A DNA stretch of 64,000 nt. Source: Corynebacterium macginleyi (GTDB taxonomy: Bacteria > Actinomycetota > Actinomycetes > Mycobacteriales > Mycobacteriaceae). Position numbers and translations under genes: made by a program. The DNA lies in NCBI RefSeq assembly GCF_003688935.1, contig NZ_REGE01000006.1, positions 62,001 through 126,000 of the forward strand, given 5' to 3'. This document shows, one piece after another, positions 55,427 through 64,000 of this stretch. Numbering within the stretch: the first letter of the stretch is position 1; each line of letters opens with the position of its first letter. The notes beneath the pieces were generated by a model. It was not told where the DNA came from. It saw nothing but the letters and a program-made list of their open reading frames with translations, and did no database searches.

Positions 55427-56110
55427 ATGACTAGCCACCTTCTGGTTTCTATCTCCAGTATTTTTGAGGACACTCGGAAGCAGGCTACCAGCTTCCTGTC
55501 GGTTCTGGACCGGGAGGACATTCCCGTCTCCCTGCTCATCGCCCCGCACATCGATGGTAACTGGCACTTGGCCAAGGACAAGGACACCCAACAGTGGCTA
55601 AAGGATCAGGTGGCCGCGGGCCGCCTGCTTATCCTCAATGGCTTCGACCAAGCCGCGCAAGGCCGCCGGGCGGAGTTTGCTAACCTTAACTCGCACGAGG
55701 CGAAGCTGCGCCTAGCCGGTGCGACCCGGCAGATGGCGCAGATTGGTTTCGAACCTACCATCTTCGCGCCCCCGCGCTGGCGCATGTCTCCCGGAACTTT
55801 GCAGGTCCTGCCCAATTTTCCCTTCGAGGCGGCGGTTTCTACCCGCGGCATCCTCGAAGTAGCGACCGGGACATTCCACCAAGCCCGCAACCTTTCTTTT
55901 GGTGAGGGCTTTGGTTCCGCCAAATGGTGGCGTAAAAATATCATCCGCGCGGCGGAGCGCTCCGCCCAGCGCGGCAACACTGTGCGCCTTTCCATCTCTG
56001 CCCGCAACTTGGATGATCGCAAGGTCAGCAAGGATTTTGTGAAGGCAGCTCGCCGCGCCCTCGACGCGGGTGCTACCCCTGCCGATTACAGCATTTACCT
56101 GCCGCACTAG
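55427..56110 (+). CDS. DUF2334 / polysaccharide-deacetylase-like protein
   Basis: 227 residues. VSISSIFEDTRKQATSFLSVL, VSLLIAPHIDGNW, LLILNGFDQAAQG and EPTIFAPPRWRMSPGTLQVL resemble the NodB-like fold of DUF2334 proteins. The usual catalytic Asp-Asp pair is not obvious, since the N-terminus reads SISSIFED. Substrate unknown. GATAAT at 55414-55419 lies 7 bases before the ATG (leaderless). Confidence 0.75.
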   Translation: MTSHLLVSISSIFEDTRKQATSFLSVLDREDIPVSLLIAPHIDGNWHLAKDKDTQQWLKDQVAAGRLLILNGFDQAAQGRRAEFANLNSHEAKLRLAGATRQMAQIGFEPTIFAPPRWRMSPGTLQVLPNFPFEAAVSTRGILEVATGTFHQARNLSFGEGFGSAKWWRKNIIRAAERSAQRGNTVRLSISARNLDDRKVSKDFVKAARRALDAGATPADYSIYLPH

Positions 56111-56205
56111 TCAGGCTGAGGCCTTATAGAGTTTCTGAGCTTCTGGAGATGAGGACATCAGATTAGTCCTTTCGTTTATTTTGTTTAGGGTCTAACGTGT
56201 AGGTC

Positions 56206-56655
56206 ATGATGAATCTGCAAGAGAAAAACATTGACCGCGCCAAGGCCGCAGCGCGCCATGCCCTTCAAAAGCTCAACCTTACGCTTGCTAGTGTCCCCGA
56301 ACGCGGAGAAATCGATATAGTAGCTCCAGGATCAGATGAACCTATTCGATTATCACGCGATGTCGCTGAATTACTTTGTGAGATCCTTGTCAACACGGCC
56401 GCTGGGCGGAAAGTAAAAGTAATTGCCTTGAACGCGGAACTGACAACGCAACAGGCAGCAGATCTTCTGAATGTCTCTCGTCCACATGTCATCAAGCTCA
56501 TGGACGAGGGGATCCTGAAGGGACATAAAGTAGGTACCCACCGCCGTTTGTATGCCTCCAGCGTGCAGGAGTTTAAGCGTCAGAGAGACCTTGAACAGCG
56601 TGCTGCGGCAGATGAGCTCGCGGCGCTTTCTGAGGAAATGGGTTTGTACGAGTAA
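56206..56655 (+). CDS. Excisionase-type HTH protein, likely orphan antitoxin of a PIN-type pair
   Basis: 149 residues: an N-terminal region with an antitoxin-like hydrophobic core (EPIRLSRDVAELLCEILVNTA), then an excisionase/MerR-like winged helix, LTTQQAADLLNVSRPHVIKLMDEG followed by KVGTHRRL, and a charged helical tail (DLEQRAAADELAALSEEMG). This architecture is typical of antitoxins encoded upstream of PIN-domain ribonucleases. Here no toxin gene follows: the next gene begins 7 bp away on the opposite strand. TAACGT at 56193-56198 is 7 bases before the ATG. Composition is more AT-rich than its neighbours, suggesting acquisition. Confidence 0.8.
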   Translation: MMNLQEKNIDRAKAAARHALQKLNLTLASVPERGEIDIVAPGSDEPIRLSRDVAELLCEILVNTAAGRKVKVIALNAELTTQQAADLLNVSRPHVIKLMDEGILKGHKVGTHRRLYASSVQEFKRQRDLEQRAAADELAALSEEMGLYE

Positions 56656-56662
56656 CCGAGTC

Positions 56663-59380
56663 CTACTTGTTCAGGCTAGCGATGAAGTCCTTAGCCTGCT
56701 CCGGGAGCATGTCCCAGAGGCCGGCGGGGATGATCTTTTGCAGGTTGCCGGTGGCCGCCATGAAGCCGGGGATGGCGAGCAGGCCAGCCAGGATGGCGAA
56801 GCCGATAATGGCGCCGGTGCCAAGTGAGCTAGAGCTGAATCCAAAGCCTGGCCCATCGGTGGTGTCGTTATCGCCCTCATCGCTGTGACTTGGGGCGTTG
56901 GTGGATTCGTCCGTGCCCAAAGTGAAGCCGACCTTGACGGGATCGTGATCGGAGGCGCGGAAGGGGGAATCGTCATAAAAGTCGACGATATTGTAATTGC
57001 GGCGAGAATACTCAAAGGCGACGGGTTCGTCGGCATTGATGTTCCATACTTGGGCATCATCAACTAATCCCGAAGCAACCTCATTGGCGAGGACGTGGTC
57101 TAAGCTGCCGAGCAGGCCACCGAACTGATAGGAGGTATCGGCGCCGTATTTTTCCGCAGGCACGGTAAAGCCATCGTTGCGGAAGACATCGAGCGCGGTT
57201 TCGTGGGTATAGGCATTGAAATCACCCAGGGCGAATAGCGGCTTTTCCTGCCAATCGTCCTGCTTGTGCAGCGCATCCAGCACGGCCTGGGCCTGGGCAT
57301 TGCGAACATTGGGGTTATTGCCTTGACCATCGCCGGCATCCCCATCGCCCTTGGCCACCGAGCCCTTGGATTTGAAGTGGTTGGCCACGGCCACGAAGGA
57401 CCCGTCGGTGCTATTGAGTGGCTGGAATTCCTGGGCCAGTGGCTCGCGGGCGGTGCCGGAAAAACGCGGATCCTGGAATATGCGGGATTCGCCTACCGGC
57501 TTGACTACGTCCTTGTGGTAGATGAACGCGGTGCGGATGACATCGGGGTGTGCAGGGACCTGCTCTTTGGAGGGGGAGGGCACGTAGGCCCACTTCTCGG
57601 CGCCGGCGGCCTCGTTAAGTTTTTCGGTTAAGCGCTTGAGCGCCTTATCACGCTGGTCAAAGTCCCCGGTAACCGCGTAGCCATCTTCGATTTCGGAAAG
57701 CCCAATGACATTGGCATCCAGGGCATTGATGGCGGCGACGATCTTGCGCTCTTGGTCCTTTAATGCGGATTCGGTATAGGCACCGCGGGTCTTGCCACGA
57801 TTAACGGTGACCTTATTGCCCTCGCGGTCGGTATAGGCGCTGCCCCCGAATTCCTCACCCAGGGAGGTGAAGTAGTTCAGCACGTTAAAGGCACCGATGG
57901 TGTATTCGCCCTTGACGTCATCGACAGCGCGTAGCTCCGCGCCACGGGATTCTTGCCAGGAGATGGGAAGATCAGTGCCGGCGGTCTCACCGGTGACCGG
58001 TTCAGTAGGCTGAAAGCGCCATTGCTTGTGGGAATAGCCTACGATCACCGGGTGCTGGAATTCCACGGTATCGGTGGTACGCAGGGATTTGATGGTCTTA
58101 CCGCTGTCTTGGGCAATATAGGGCAGCGGGGTGTCCTTATCCGTCTTTAAATAATCGCGGGTGCGGCCATCATCCAAGGTGACGAGCCTTTCCGCGTTCT
58201 CCTTGGCCAGTTTTTGCAGATCGGAATTGGGGTCGGTGGAAGGGGGGTGGACATCGGAAGGCTGGCGGAAAGCTTCCTTGCCCGGGGCAAGGCCGACCTC
58301 GCCGTACTGGTTGAGCGAGTAGTTATTGGTCACCGTATACGCGCCGGGTTGGATGAGCATGTGCTCAAGGGGCTCGCGAGCAGCATCTCCTTGGGGAAGC
58401 TCGTCCACGGCGAGCGGGGTGACGGCCTCCAGCGCGGTATCGAGCTGTTTGAGGGCAGACGCGGTGATCTGGGTGGCACCGAAGTACTCGGATACCTGGC
58501 CGGTGACCTCCACAGAATCGCCAATGCGGGGGTATTTATCGGCGCCCTTCGTGCCCATGTGGACAAAGAGCGCCGGGGAGGCATTAGTAACTTCGTGGCC
58601 CGTGCCGCCGGTCTGGATGGTAAAGCCGTTCAAACCACCCTCGCTCCACACGCCGGTGACAACGCCTTGGGTAGCAACGTTCTGGCCATCGAGGGGGGAG
58701 GCATCGCCGGTGCCCTGGATTTCCACAATCGGGGTAATGCCTTCGGGCGCGGGGAGATTCTCGGAGTCACCCGAGCCACCCAGCTGTGTGGCCGGGGACT
58801 CGTTGCCGGAATTGGTAGGAGACGGCGTACCGACGGTGAAGTCCGCTAAGTTGTCGTCGGTATCGGCACCCGCCGCATTGCGGGAAGCGGAGGTGTCATT
58901 GGATAGCGCGCCGGTGGCAGAGCCCTCAAACTTAGAGGCGGCGCCGTACCCGACGAGGTCGATGGTGGTGCCGGTGGCATCGGCAAGCTGCACTGAGCCG
59001 TTCGTGCTTGACATAGCGACCTTGCCTTCCGCATCCGGCGTGGGAAGCGCCTGGGATTGGCCATTGCCAGCAGCGCCCTGCACCAAGTAATAACCGTGGG
59101 GAGCGATGGTGCCAGACAGGGTTATCTTGCCGCCGCTATTGCCGGTGGAGGCGAAGTACTCCACGGACCAGCCGGTGAGGTCGATTGCGGTATCGGTGGG
59201 GTTATATAACTCGATGAAATCGTGGGAAAAGCTCGCGCCTTTGTTTCCACCACCACCGTAGACCTCAGAGATGACCGCGGTGGAATTATCCGGGGCGGCC
59301 ATGGTGCTAGGCACTGCGATGGACAGGGAAAGGGTGGAGAAACCAGCAGCGAGGGCTACCATGCCCAGGCGGCGAAGAGC
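56663..59380 (-). CDS. nucH: ExeM/NucH-family extracellular nuclease, membrane-anchored
   Basis: 905 residues from ATG 59380 (MALRRLGMVALAAGF), with AAAGGTGAC upstream. Signal peptide, cleavage near VPSTMAAPDN. Then a lamin-tail-type domain (AVISEVYGGGGNKG ... HDFIELYNPT), a DNA-binding OB-like region (IVEIQGTGDASPLDGQ), an endonuclease/exonuclease/phosphatase domain (GAFNVLNYFTSL, LSEIEDGYA, GDFNAYT, SDHDPVKVGF), and a C-terminal membrane anchor (GTGAIIGFAILAGLLAIPGFMAA). It matches the secreted nuclease next to the purine genes in C. glutamicum, which belongs to the phosphate-starvation response. Confidence 0.9.
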   Translation of the reverse strand, partial: ALRRLGMVALAAGFSTLSLSIAVPSTMAAPDNSTAVISEVYGGGGNKGASFSHDFIELYNPTDTAIDLTGWSVEYFASTGNSGGKITLSGTIAPHGYYLVQGAAGNGQSQALPTPDAEGKVAMSSTNGSVQLADATGTTIDLVGYGAASKFEGSATGALSNDTSASRNAAGADTDDNLADFTVGTPSPTNSGNESPATQLGGSGDSENLPAPEGITPIVEIQGTGDASPLDGQNVATQGVVTGVWSEGGLNGFTIQTGGTGHEVTNASPALFVHMGTKGADKYPRIGDSVEVTGQVSEYFGATQITASALKQLDTALEAVTPLAVDELPQGDAAREPLEHMLIQPGAYTVTNNYSLNQYGEVGLAPGKEAFRQPSDVHPPSTDPNSDLQKLAKENAERLVTLDDGRTRDYLKTDKDTPLPYIAQDSGKTIKSLRTTDTVEFQHPVIVGYSHKQWRFQPTEPVTGETAGTDLPISWQESRGAELRAVDDVKGEYTIGAFNVLNYFTSLGEEFGGSAYTDREGNKVTVNRGKTRGAYTESALKDQERKIVAAINALDANVIGLSEIEDGYAVTGDFDQRDKALKRLTEKLNEAAGAEKWAYVPSPSKEQVPAHPDVIRTAFIYHKDVVKPVGESRIFQDPRFSGTAREPLAQEFQPLNSTDGSFVAVANHFKSKGSVAKGDGDAGDGQGNNPNVRNAQAQAVLDALHKQDDWQEKPLFALGDFNAYTHETALDVFRNDGFTVPAEKYGADTSYQFGGLLGSLDHVLANEVASGLVDDAQVWNINADEPVAFEYSRRNYNIVDFYDDSPFRASDHDPVKVGFTLGTDESTNAPSHSDEGDNDTTDGPGFGFSSSSLGTGAIIGFAILAGLLAIPGFMAATGNLQKIIPAGLWDMLPEQAKDFIASLNK

Positions 59381-59661
59381 CATAGAAGTCACCTTTGTCA
59401 TAGAGAAAGTTGTCAAGGACGTTTTTTATATTTACCTGCTGAACACTCGGTGCACCTAGGCGCGCACCGGGTAGGTGTCACGCGACCAGGCGGGGAAGTC
59501 TGGGTGCTGCGCACAATTCGTTTTCCTGTGGTTGTAATTTACGCGGAGTTTGTCTTTCGGGGGTGACAACCATGCTGCGGGGGTATATCTGGGGATTGGA
59601 CGGGGGTATGACTACACTGAAACGGGCAGACCTAAGCCCCTTACAGTAAGGCAATAATTTC

Positions 59662-59904
59662 ATGGCTCGTGTAGTTGTCAATGTCATGCCCAAGGCGGAA
59701 ATTCTGGATCCGCAGGGCCAAGCTGTCGTCCGCGCATTGGGCCGCATCGGAGTATCCGGTGTCAGCGATGTGCGCCAAGGAAAGCGCTTCGAACTCGAGG
59801 TAGATGACTCGGTTACCACAGAGGAACTGGATAAGGTGGCAGAAATGCTGCTGGCTAATACCGTTATCGAGGACTACGAGGTTACGCAGCTGGAGGTCAA
59901 GTAA
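59662..59904 (+). CDS. purS: Phosphoribosylformylglycinamidine synthase subunit PurS
   Basis: Small 80-residue subunit that bridges PurL and PurQ for glutamine-dependent FGAM synthesis. VVVNVMPKAEILDPQGQAV and GVSDVRQGKRFELEV are typical. The 281-bp gap to nucH contains the purS promoter region, with TATGAC/TACACT near 59606-59618, and no other gene. Confidence 0.95.
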   Translation: MARVVVNVMPKAEILDPQGQAVVRALGRIGVSGVSDVRQGKRFELEVDDSVTTEELDKVAEMLLANTVIEDYEVTQLEVK

Positions 59905-60588
59905 GTGACCACAAAAATCGGAGTAATCACCTTCCCCGGCACCCTGGATGATGTGGATGCCGCCCGCGCAGCCCGCACCGCAGGCGCCGAGGTCATTAAT
60001 CTCTGGCACGCGGATGCCGATCTGCGTGGCGTGGACGCGGTGGTCGTGCCGGGTGGTTTTTCCTATGGTGACTATCTGCGCTCGGGCGCTATTTCGGCGC
60101 TTGCCCCCGTCATGCGCAGCGTCATCGATCGTGCCAAGGCGGGAATGCCGGTACTGGGCATTTGTAATGGTTTCCAGATTTTGACTGAAGCAGGCCTTCT
60201 ACCGGGCGCCTTGACCCGGAATAAGGGCCTGCATTTTCATTGCACCGATACCTACCTCGAGGTGGAGCACACCACTACGGCCTGGACCAGCGAGTTTGAA
60301 AAAGGCCAGAAGATCTTGGTGCCCGCCAAGCACGGCGAAGGCCGCTTCCAGGCCGGCGATGACGATATCGCGCGCATCGAGGGTGAAGGCCGCGTGGTCT
60401 TCCGCTACACCGATAATTACAATGGCTCTATTAATGGGATTGCCGGTGTGAGCGATGAGTCCGGGCGCATCGTGGGCCTTATGCCACACCCAGAACACGC
60501 CATTGACCCGCTGACCGGACCATCCACCGACGGATTGGGACTTTTTGTATCCGCCATCAAGACCGTCGCGGAAGCGCCGGCGGTTTAA
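59905..60588 (+). CDS. purQ: Phosphoribosylformylglycinamidine synthase subunit PurQ
   Basis: Glutaminase subunit supplying ammonia to PurL. 227 residues. Class I amidotransferase triad: nucleophile Cys in [10 protein letters not shown] and His/Glu in [13 protein letters not shown] 59905 starts directly after the purS stop. Confidence 0.96.
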   Translation: MTTKIGVITFPGTLDDVDAARAARTAGAEVINLWHADADLRGVDAVVVPGGFSYGDYLRSGAISALAPVMRSVIDRAKAGMPVLGICNGFQILTEAGLLPGALTRNKGLHFHCTDTYLEVEHTTTAWTSEFEKGQKILVPAKHGEGRFQAGDDDIARIEGEGRVVFRYTDNYNGSINGIAGVSDESGRIVGLMPHPEHAIDPLTGPSTDGLGLFVSAIKTVAEAPAV

Positions 60589-60601
60589 GGAGGCCACCTA
60601 C

Positions 60602-62911
60602 ATGACTGTTTTTAATGACACCGTAGAAAAGGCGAAGGCTACTCCGGACGAGCAGCAGCCGTACGTTGAACTCGGCCTGAAAGATGACGAATACCAGCGC
60701 ATCCACGATATTCTGGGTCGTCGCCCCACCGATGCGGAGTTGACCATGTACTCCGTGATGTGGTCTGAGCACTGCTCCTATAAGTCTTCCAAGACGCACC
60801 TGCGCTACTTTGGGGAGACCATGACGGAGGAGATGGGGGAGAAGATCCTCGCCGGCATTGGTGAAAACGCCGGCGTGGTCGATATCGGCGATGGCAACGC
60901 GGTGACCTTCCGCGTGGAATCGCATAACCATCCCTCCTACGTGGAGCCTTACCAGGGTGCGGCGACCGGCGTCGGTGGCATCGTTCGCGACATCATGGCT
61001 ATGGGGGCGCGCCCCATCGCCGTGATGGATCAGTTGCGCTTCGGGCCTGCCGATGCTCCCGATACCAAGCGCGTGTTGCCTGGCGTCGTCTCCGGTGTGG
61101 GCGGCTACGGCAACTCTTTGGGCCTGCCCAATATTGGCGGTGAAACCGTCTTTGATGAAACCTATGCCGGAAACCCCCTGGTCAACGCCCTGTGCGTGGG
61201 TACGCTCAAGGTTGATGACCTCAAGCTTGCTTTTGCCTCCGGTACCGGCAATAAGGTTATGCTCTTTGGTTCCCGCACCGGTCTGGATGGCATCGGCGGC
61301 GTTTCTGTGCTGGCCTCCGATACCTTTGAAGACGGCGCGGAGCGCAAGCTGCCGGCCGTGCAGGTGGGCGATCCTTTCGCGGAAAAGGTGCTTATCGAAT
61401 GCTGCCTAGACCTCTACCACGCCGGCGTTGTGGTGGGCATCCAGGACTTGGGCGGCGCCGGCCTGGCCTGTGCCACTTCTGAGCTGGCGGCGTCTGGCGA
61501 TGGCGGCATGGAGGTCAACCTTGATGCGGTGCCGCTGCGCGCGGAAAACATGACCGCCGCAGAAATCCTCGCGTCTGAGTCTCAGGAGCGCATGTGCGCC
61601 GTCGTGGCACCGGAAAACGTGGAGAAGTTCCGCGAAATCTGTGCACACTGGGAGGTCACCTGCGCCGAAATCGGTGAGGTTACTGAGGGCGACCACCTGG
61701 TCATCCGCCACCAGGGCGAGATCGTCGTCGATGCGCCTGCCGGCACCATTGCGGATGAAGCGCCGGTCTACGAACGCCCCTACGCCCGCCCCGAGTGGCA
61801 GGATGAACTGCAGAAATACCAGGGCACGGATAAACGCGGCCTGGTGGAAGCTTTGCAGAAGCTCGTCTCTTCACCTTCGCTGTGCTCGCGCGATTTCATC
61901 ATGAACCAGTACGACCGCTACGTGCGCGGCAATACCGTCCAGTCGCACCACGCGAACGCGGGCGTGCTGCGCATTGATGAGGAGACCGGCCGCGGCGTCG
62001 CCGTTTCCGCCGATGCCTCCGGCCGCTACACCAAACTGGATCCGAATATGGGCGCGCGCTTGGCCCTGGCGGAGGCCTACCGCAACGTCGTGGTCACCGG
62101 CGCAAAGCCTGTCGCGATTACCAATTGCCTCAATTACGGTTCTCCGGAAAACCCGGACGTGATGTGGCAGTTCCGTGAATCCGTGCATGGGCTTGCTGAT
62201 GCCGCCGTGGAACTGGCCATCCCCGTCTCCGGCGGCAACGTTTCCTTCTACAACCAGACCGGCTCGGAGCCCATCCTGCCCACCCCGGTCGTGGGTGTGC
62301 TCGGCGTTATCGACGATGTGCACCAGGCCATTAGCAATAACCTGGGCACCGTCAACGAGAAGGAAGTCCTCATCGCCTTGGGTGAAACCAAGGATGAGTT
62401 TGGCGGTTCCATCTGGCAGCTCGTCAGTGCTGAGGGCTCCGATAAGAACAACCTCAACGGCCTGCCGCCACAGGTAGATATGGCCAATGAGAAGAGCCTC
62501 GCGGGTTTCTTCCATGGCAACGATCTGCTCACCGCCGCGCACGATATCTCTGAAGGCGGCCTTGCCGTCGCTGCTTTTGAGATGGCCCTGCGCGCTGGTG
62601 CGCCTGGCGATGCCGCCGGCCTCGGCCTCGACCTCGATCTCTCCGCCGTGCACGAGGATGCCTTTATCGCGGCCTTCTCCGAATCCGCCTCCCGCGTGCT
62701 CGTGGCCACCACCGCCGACCGCGCCGATAAGGTGCTCGCCCGCGCCGGCGAGCTCGGCATTCCCGCGGCCATCGTGGGAGAGACCACGGAGACCGGCGCG
62801 CTTAGACTGGGCGGCGAATCCGTGGCCATCTCCCAGCTGGTTGAGGCATGGTCTGCCACCTTGCCTGACCTCTTCGGCCACGCCGTGGGTGCGAACTCCG
62901 TGGTGGAGTAA
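60602..62911 (+). CDS. purL: Phosphoribosylformylglycinamidine synthase subunit PurL
   Basis: ATP-dependent FGAM synthetase subunit; the small PurSQL-type enzyme. 769 residues from ATG 60602 with AAGGAGG 8 bases upstream; an in-frame start at 60545 within purQ is rejected. Motifs: [49 protein letters not shown] and [14 protein letters not shown]. Followed by a strong terminator. Confidence 0.97.
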   Translation: MTVFNDTVEKAKATPDEQQPYVELGLKDDEYQRIHDILGRRPTDAELTMYSVMWSEHCSYKSSKTHLRYFGETMTEEMGEKILAGIGENAGVVDIGDGNAVTFRVESHNHPSYVEPYQGAATGVGGIVRDIMAMGARPIAVMDQLRFGPADAPDTKRVLPGVVSGVGGYGNSLGLPNIGGETVFDETYAGNPLVNALCVGTLKVDDLKLAFASGTGNKVMLFGSRTGLDGIGGVSVLASDTFEDGAERKLPAVQVGDPFAEKVLIECCLDLYHAGVVVGIQDLGGAGLACATSELAASGDGGMEVNLDAVPLRAENMTAAEILASESQERMCAVVAPENVEKFREICAHWEVTCAEIGEVTEGDHLVIRHQGEIVVDAPAGTIADEAPVYERPYARPEWQDELQKYQGTDKRGLVEALQKLVSSPSLCSRDFIMNQYDRYVRGNTVQSHHANAGVLRIDEETGRGVAVSADASGRYTKLDPNMGARLALAEAYRNVVVTGAKPVAITNCLNYGSPENPDVMWQFRESVHGLADAAVELAIPVSGGNVSFYNQTGSEPILPTPVVGVLGVIDDVHQAISNNLGTVNEKEVLIALGETKDEFGGSIWQLVSAEGSDKNNLNGLPPQVDMANEKSLAGFFHGNDLLTAAHDISEGGLAVAAFEMALRAGAPGDAAGLGLDLDLSAVHEDAFIAAFSESASRVLVATTADRADKVLARAGELGIPAAIVGETTETGALRLGGESVAISQLVEAWSATLPDLFGHAVGANSVVE

Positions 62912-62937
62912 ACCAACCCCTGGCACTGCCTAGCATC

Positions 62938-62961
62938 AGCCCGGCTTCGGCCGGGCTTTTT
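62938..62961 (+). terminator. Rho-independent terminator of purSQL
   Basis: AGCCCGGC, TTCG loop, GCCGGGC, then TTTTT: a 7-bp GC stem with tetraloop. Confidence 0.95.
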
Positions 62962-63105
62962 GCTGGTTTACGCAATCTTGAGTTGAGAGGGGCGTTGCAA
63001 CACTTTCTCTCAGGAGGGTGTTGTGCCTGGGGTTGTTGGCTTGGGCGGTACCCCGGACTGGCTCTCACAATCCGCGCTGCTCAAACAAGTTCCCAAAATC
63101 CATGA

Positions 63106-63315
63106 ATGGGAATTGATACCCTGGAGCTTTTCCATAGCGTGACGATTTCTGAATCTGCAGCGGTTGTCACTAGTGGCGTTGGGGAGCTTCCTGAGGGGGA
63201 GGCCTCTAATTCGACTAGTCAAAACTCTGTGATTTTTTCGAGTATAGGAGAGGTTCTTCGAAACATTATGGGGTCAAGTCCGGTGGAGCGCTGCAAAATC
63301 TGGTGCGTTAGCTGA
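63106..63315 (+). pseudogene. Remnant resembling an AbiEi-type antitoxin gene
   Basis: The frame reads TISESAAVVTSGVGELPEG, which resembles VSHESAALVHNIGELIPE in the intact AbiEi-like gene 680 bp downstream. At DNA level TGAATCTGCAGCG is identical in both copies. The rest does not align by eye and there is no N-terminal HTH, so this looks like a decayed or recombined copy. The alignment is short, so confidence is limited. Confidence 0.45.
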
Positions 63316-63482
63316 GAAGCCGCCGCTAGGCTCCTTGGTGTATCTTCGTATGCTCCCCGTAAAGAATTTGTCCCGCTACCTGTGAGCGTGTCAAGTAGAA
63401 GTGGAGGCGTGGAAAAGATGCTCCTAATATTACGGTATAAAGATTGGGTTCAAAAGATCGCGCCCGATTTTCTTAACTTTAC

Positions 63483-63505
63483 TTGTATCTTCTAAGGTGA
63501 TACAA
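63483..63505. promoter_or_regulatory. Inverted repeat upstream of the AbiEi-like gene
   Basis: TTGTATC (63483-63489) and GATACAA (63499-63505) are perfect inverted arms around a 9-bp spacer, 44 bp upstream of the AbiEi-like start. AbiEi antitoxins are known to repress their own operon by binding inverted repeats, so this is a candidate operator. Confidence 0.55.
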
Positions 63506-63549
63506 AAGAAGATCGTTAAGTGACATAAGTTGAGAAGTCGGTGGCGGCG

Positions 63550-64000
63550 ATGAAGTCTTTAGAGGCATTGCAGCATTTAGAAACCTTAGCGGCTGATCAA
63601 TGGGGCATAATTACCACTGCTCAAGCTCAGCGCGAGGGAATTTCTCGCCTCCAAATTAATCGATTGGCTGAGCGAGGTATTTTGGTACGGGCTCGAAGAG
63701 GAGTCTTTTTCCTTCCTTCTGCCCAGTTCGGTCCCATGACTGATACCCGAGAAGCTTGGATTAGCCTTGAGCCGAAGCTATTTGCTGTAGAACGCATAGG
63801 ATCTGCGGGAAAAATTTTCGTCTCCCATGAATCTGCAGCGCTTGTACATAACATCGGAGAGTTAATACCGGAAAAGCAAACATTTTCCTCGATGTCTAGA
63901 AAACAGACGAGCCAAGACGATATCCATATTTATAACAATCGCCGGGTAGAGCCAGGGGAAATTGAAAATTTCAATGGTTTGCCGGTTGCCTCGGTAGAGC
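63550..64000 (+). CDS. AbiEi-type antitoxin (type IV toxin-antitoxin), 3'-truncated by window edge
   Basis: 150 codons visible, open to the edge. The N-terminus LAADQWGIITTAQAQREGIS and RLQINRLAERGILVRARRGVFFLP is the winged-helix 'transcriptional regulator AbiEi antitoxin' domain, followed by the C-terminal domain start (FVSHESAALVHNIGEL). The cognate nucleotidyltransferase toxin AbiEii would be expected just beyond base 64000. The gene is AT-richer than the core genes and lies directly after the purine operon, consistent with a horizontally acquired defence or stability module. Confidence 0.85.
   Translation, partial: MKSLEALQHLETLAADQWGIITTAQAQREGISRLQINRLAERGILVRARRGVFFLPSAQFGPMTDTREAWISLEPKLFAVERIGSAGKIFVSHESAALVHNIGELIPEKQTFSSMSRKQTSQDDIHIYNNRRVEPGEIENFNGLPVASVE

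Larger units (their letters stand above)
62962..63549. other. Non-coding, AT-richer region with gene remnants
   Basis: 588 bp between the purL terminator and the AbiEi-like gene. Composition becomes AT-richer than the rest of the window. No full-length gene is visible. It holds short open frames (for example from GTG 63023, 39 codons), the AbiEi-like fragment at 63106-63315, and the inverted repeat at 63483-63505. Confidence 0.7.

Noticed and set aside
63023..63142. 39-codon open frame after the purL terminator
   Set aside because: No motif or start signal beyond GTG; treated as part of the degenerate region.

Overview
The window is chromosomal DNA from a Corynebacterium-type actinobacterium. 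It is GC-rich and gene-dense. Its left half follows a gene order I know from Mycobacterium tuberculosis: ftsH-folE-folP-folB-folK-DUF3180-DUF6779-Rossmann protein-panC ... lysS ... clpC ... mutY-carbonic anhydrase-membrane protein ... radA-lpqE / carD-ispD-ispF-cysS-rlmB. Its right half follows C. glutamicum order: zinc ABC transporter / ipsA-like regulator / otsB-lipoprotein-otsA / thrE ... pqo / phoR-phoS / HIT protein / purD-purB-purC / oligopeptidase B ... nucH / purS-purQ-purL. The species cannot be fixed from the sequence alone.

Layout: 1-7.5 kb is the folate operon ending in a pantothenate-synthetase-like gene. 7.5-10.4 kb is a tightly overlapping minus-strand operon of a carbon-starvation transporter (CstA), a small protein ending in Cys-Cys, and a cysteine-free ArsA/Get3-type ATPase. 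10.6-12.8 kb is a secreted PhoX-type phosphatase, followed by lysS. 14.9-19 kb holds carotenoid genes crtI and crtB divergent from an MFS exporter, followed by clpC. 22.5-31.7 kb carries a tiny DUF4236 gene, DNA repair (mutY, radA), carbonic anhydrase, carD, the non-mevalonate genes ispD and ispF, cysS and rlmB. 32-45 kb carries an HNH nuclease with an in-frame tandem repeat, an esterase, a zinc ABC transporter, a LacI regulator, trehalose synthesis (otsA/otsB), a histone-H1-like protein, the threonine/serine exporter, tRNA-Thr and a second MFS exporter. 45-49 kb carries pyruvate:quinone oxidoreductase and the phosphate two-component system. 49-63 kb is mostly purine biosynthesis, interrupted by a peptidase, a deacetylase-like protein, an orphan antitoxin-like gene and a large surface nuclease. 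The last kilobase is AT-richer and holds an AbiEi-type antitoxin running off the edge, with an apparent decayed relative upstream.

Many genes start 6-8 bases after a TANNNT -10 element with no Shine-Dalgarno sequence (for example crtB, DUF4236, canB, radA, cysS, ipsA, HIT, purD, purC). Leaderless transcription is therefore probably widespread here, and this was used to choose starts. The most interesting items are the CstA / Cys-Cys protein / Cys-free ArsA operon, the PanC homologue that lacks substrate-binding residues, the 33-bp bidirectional HIT/purD promoter, and the two toxin-antitoxin remnants.
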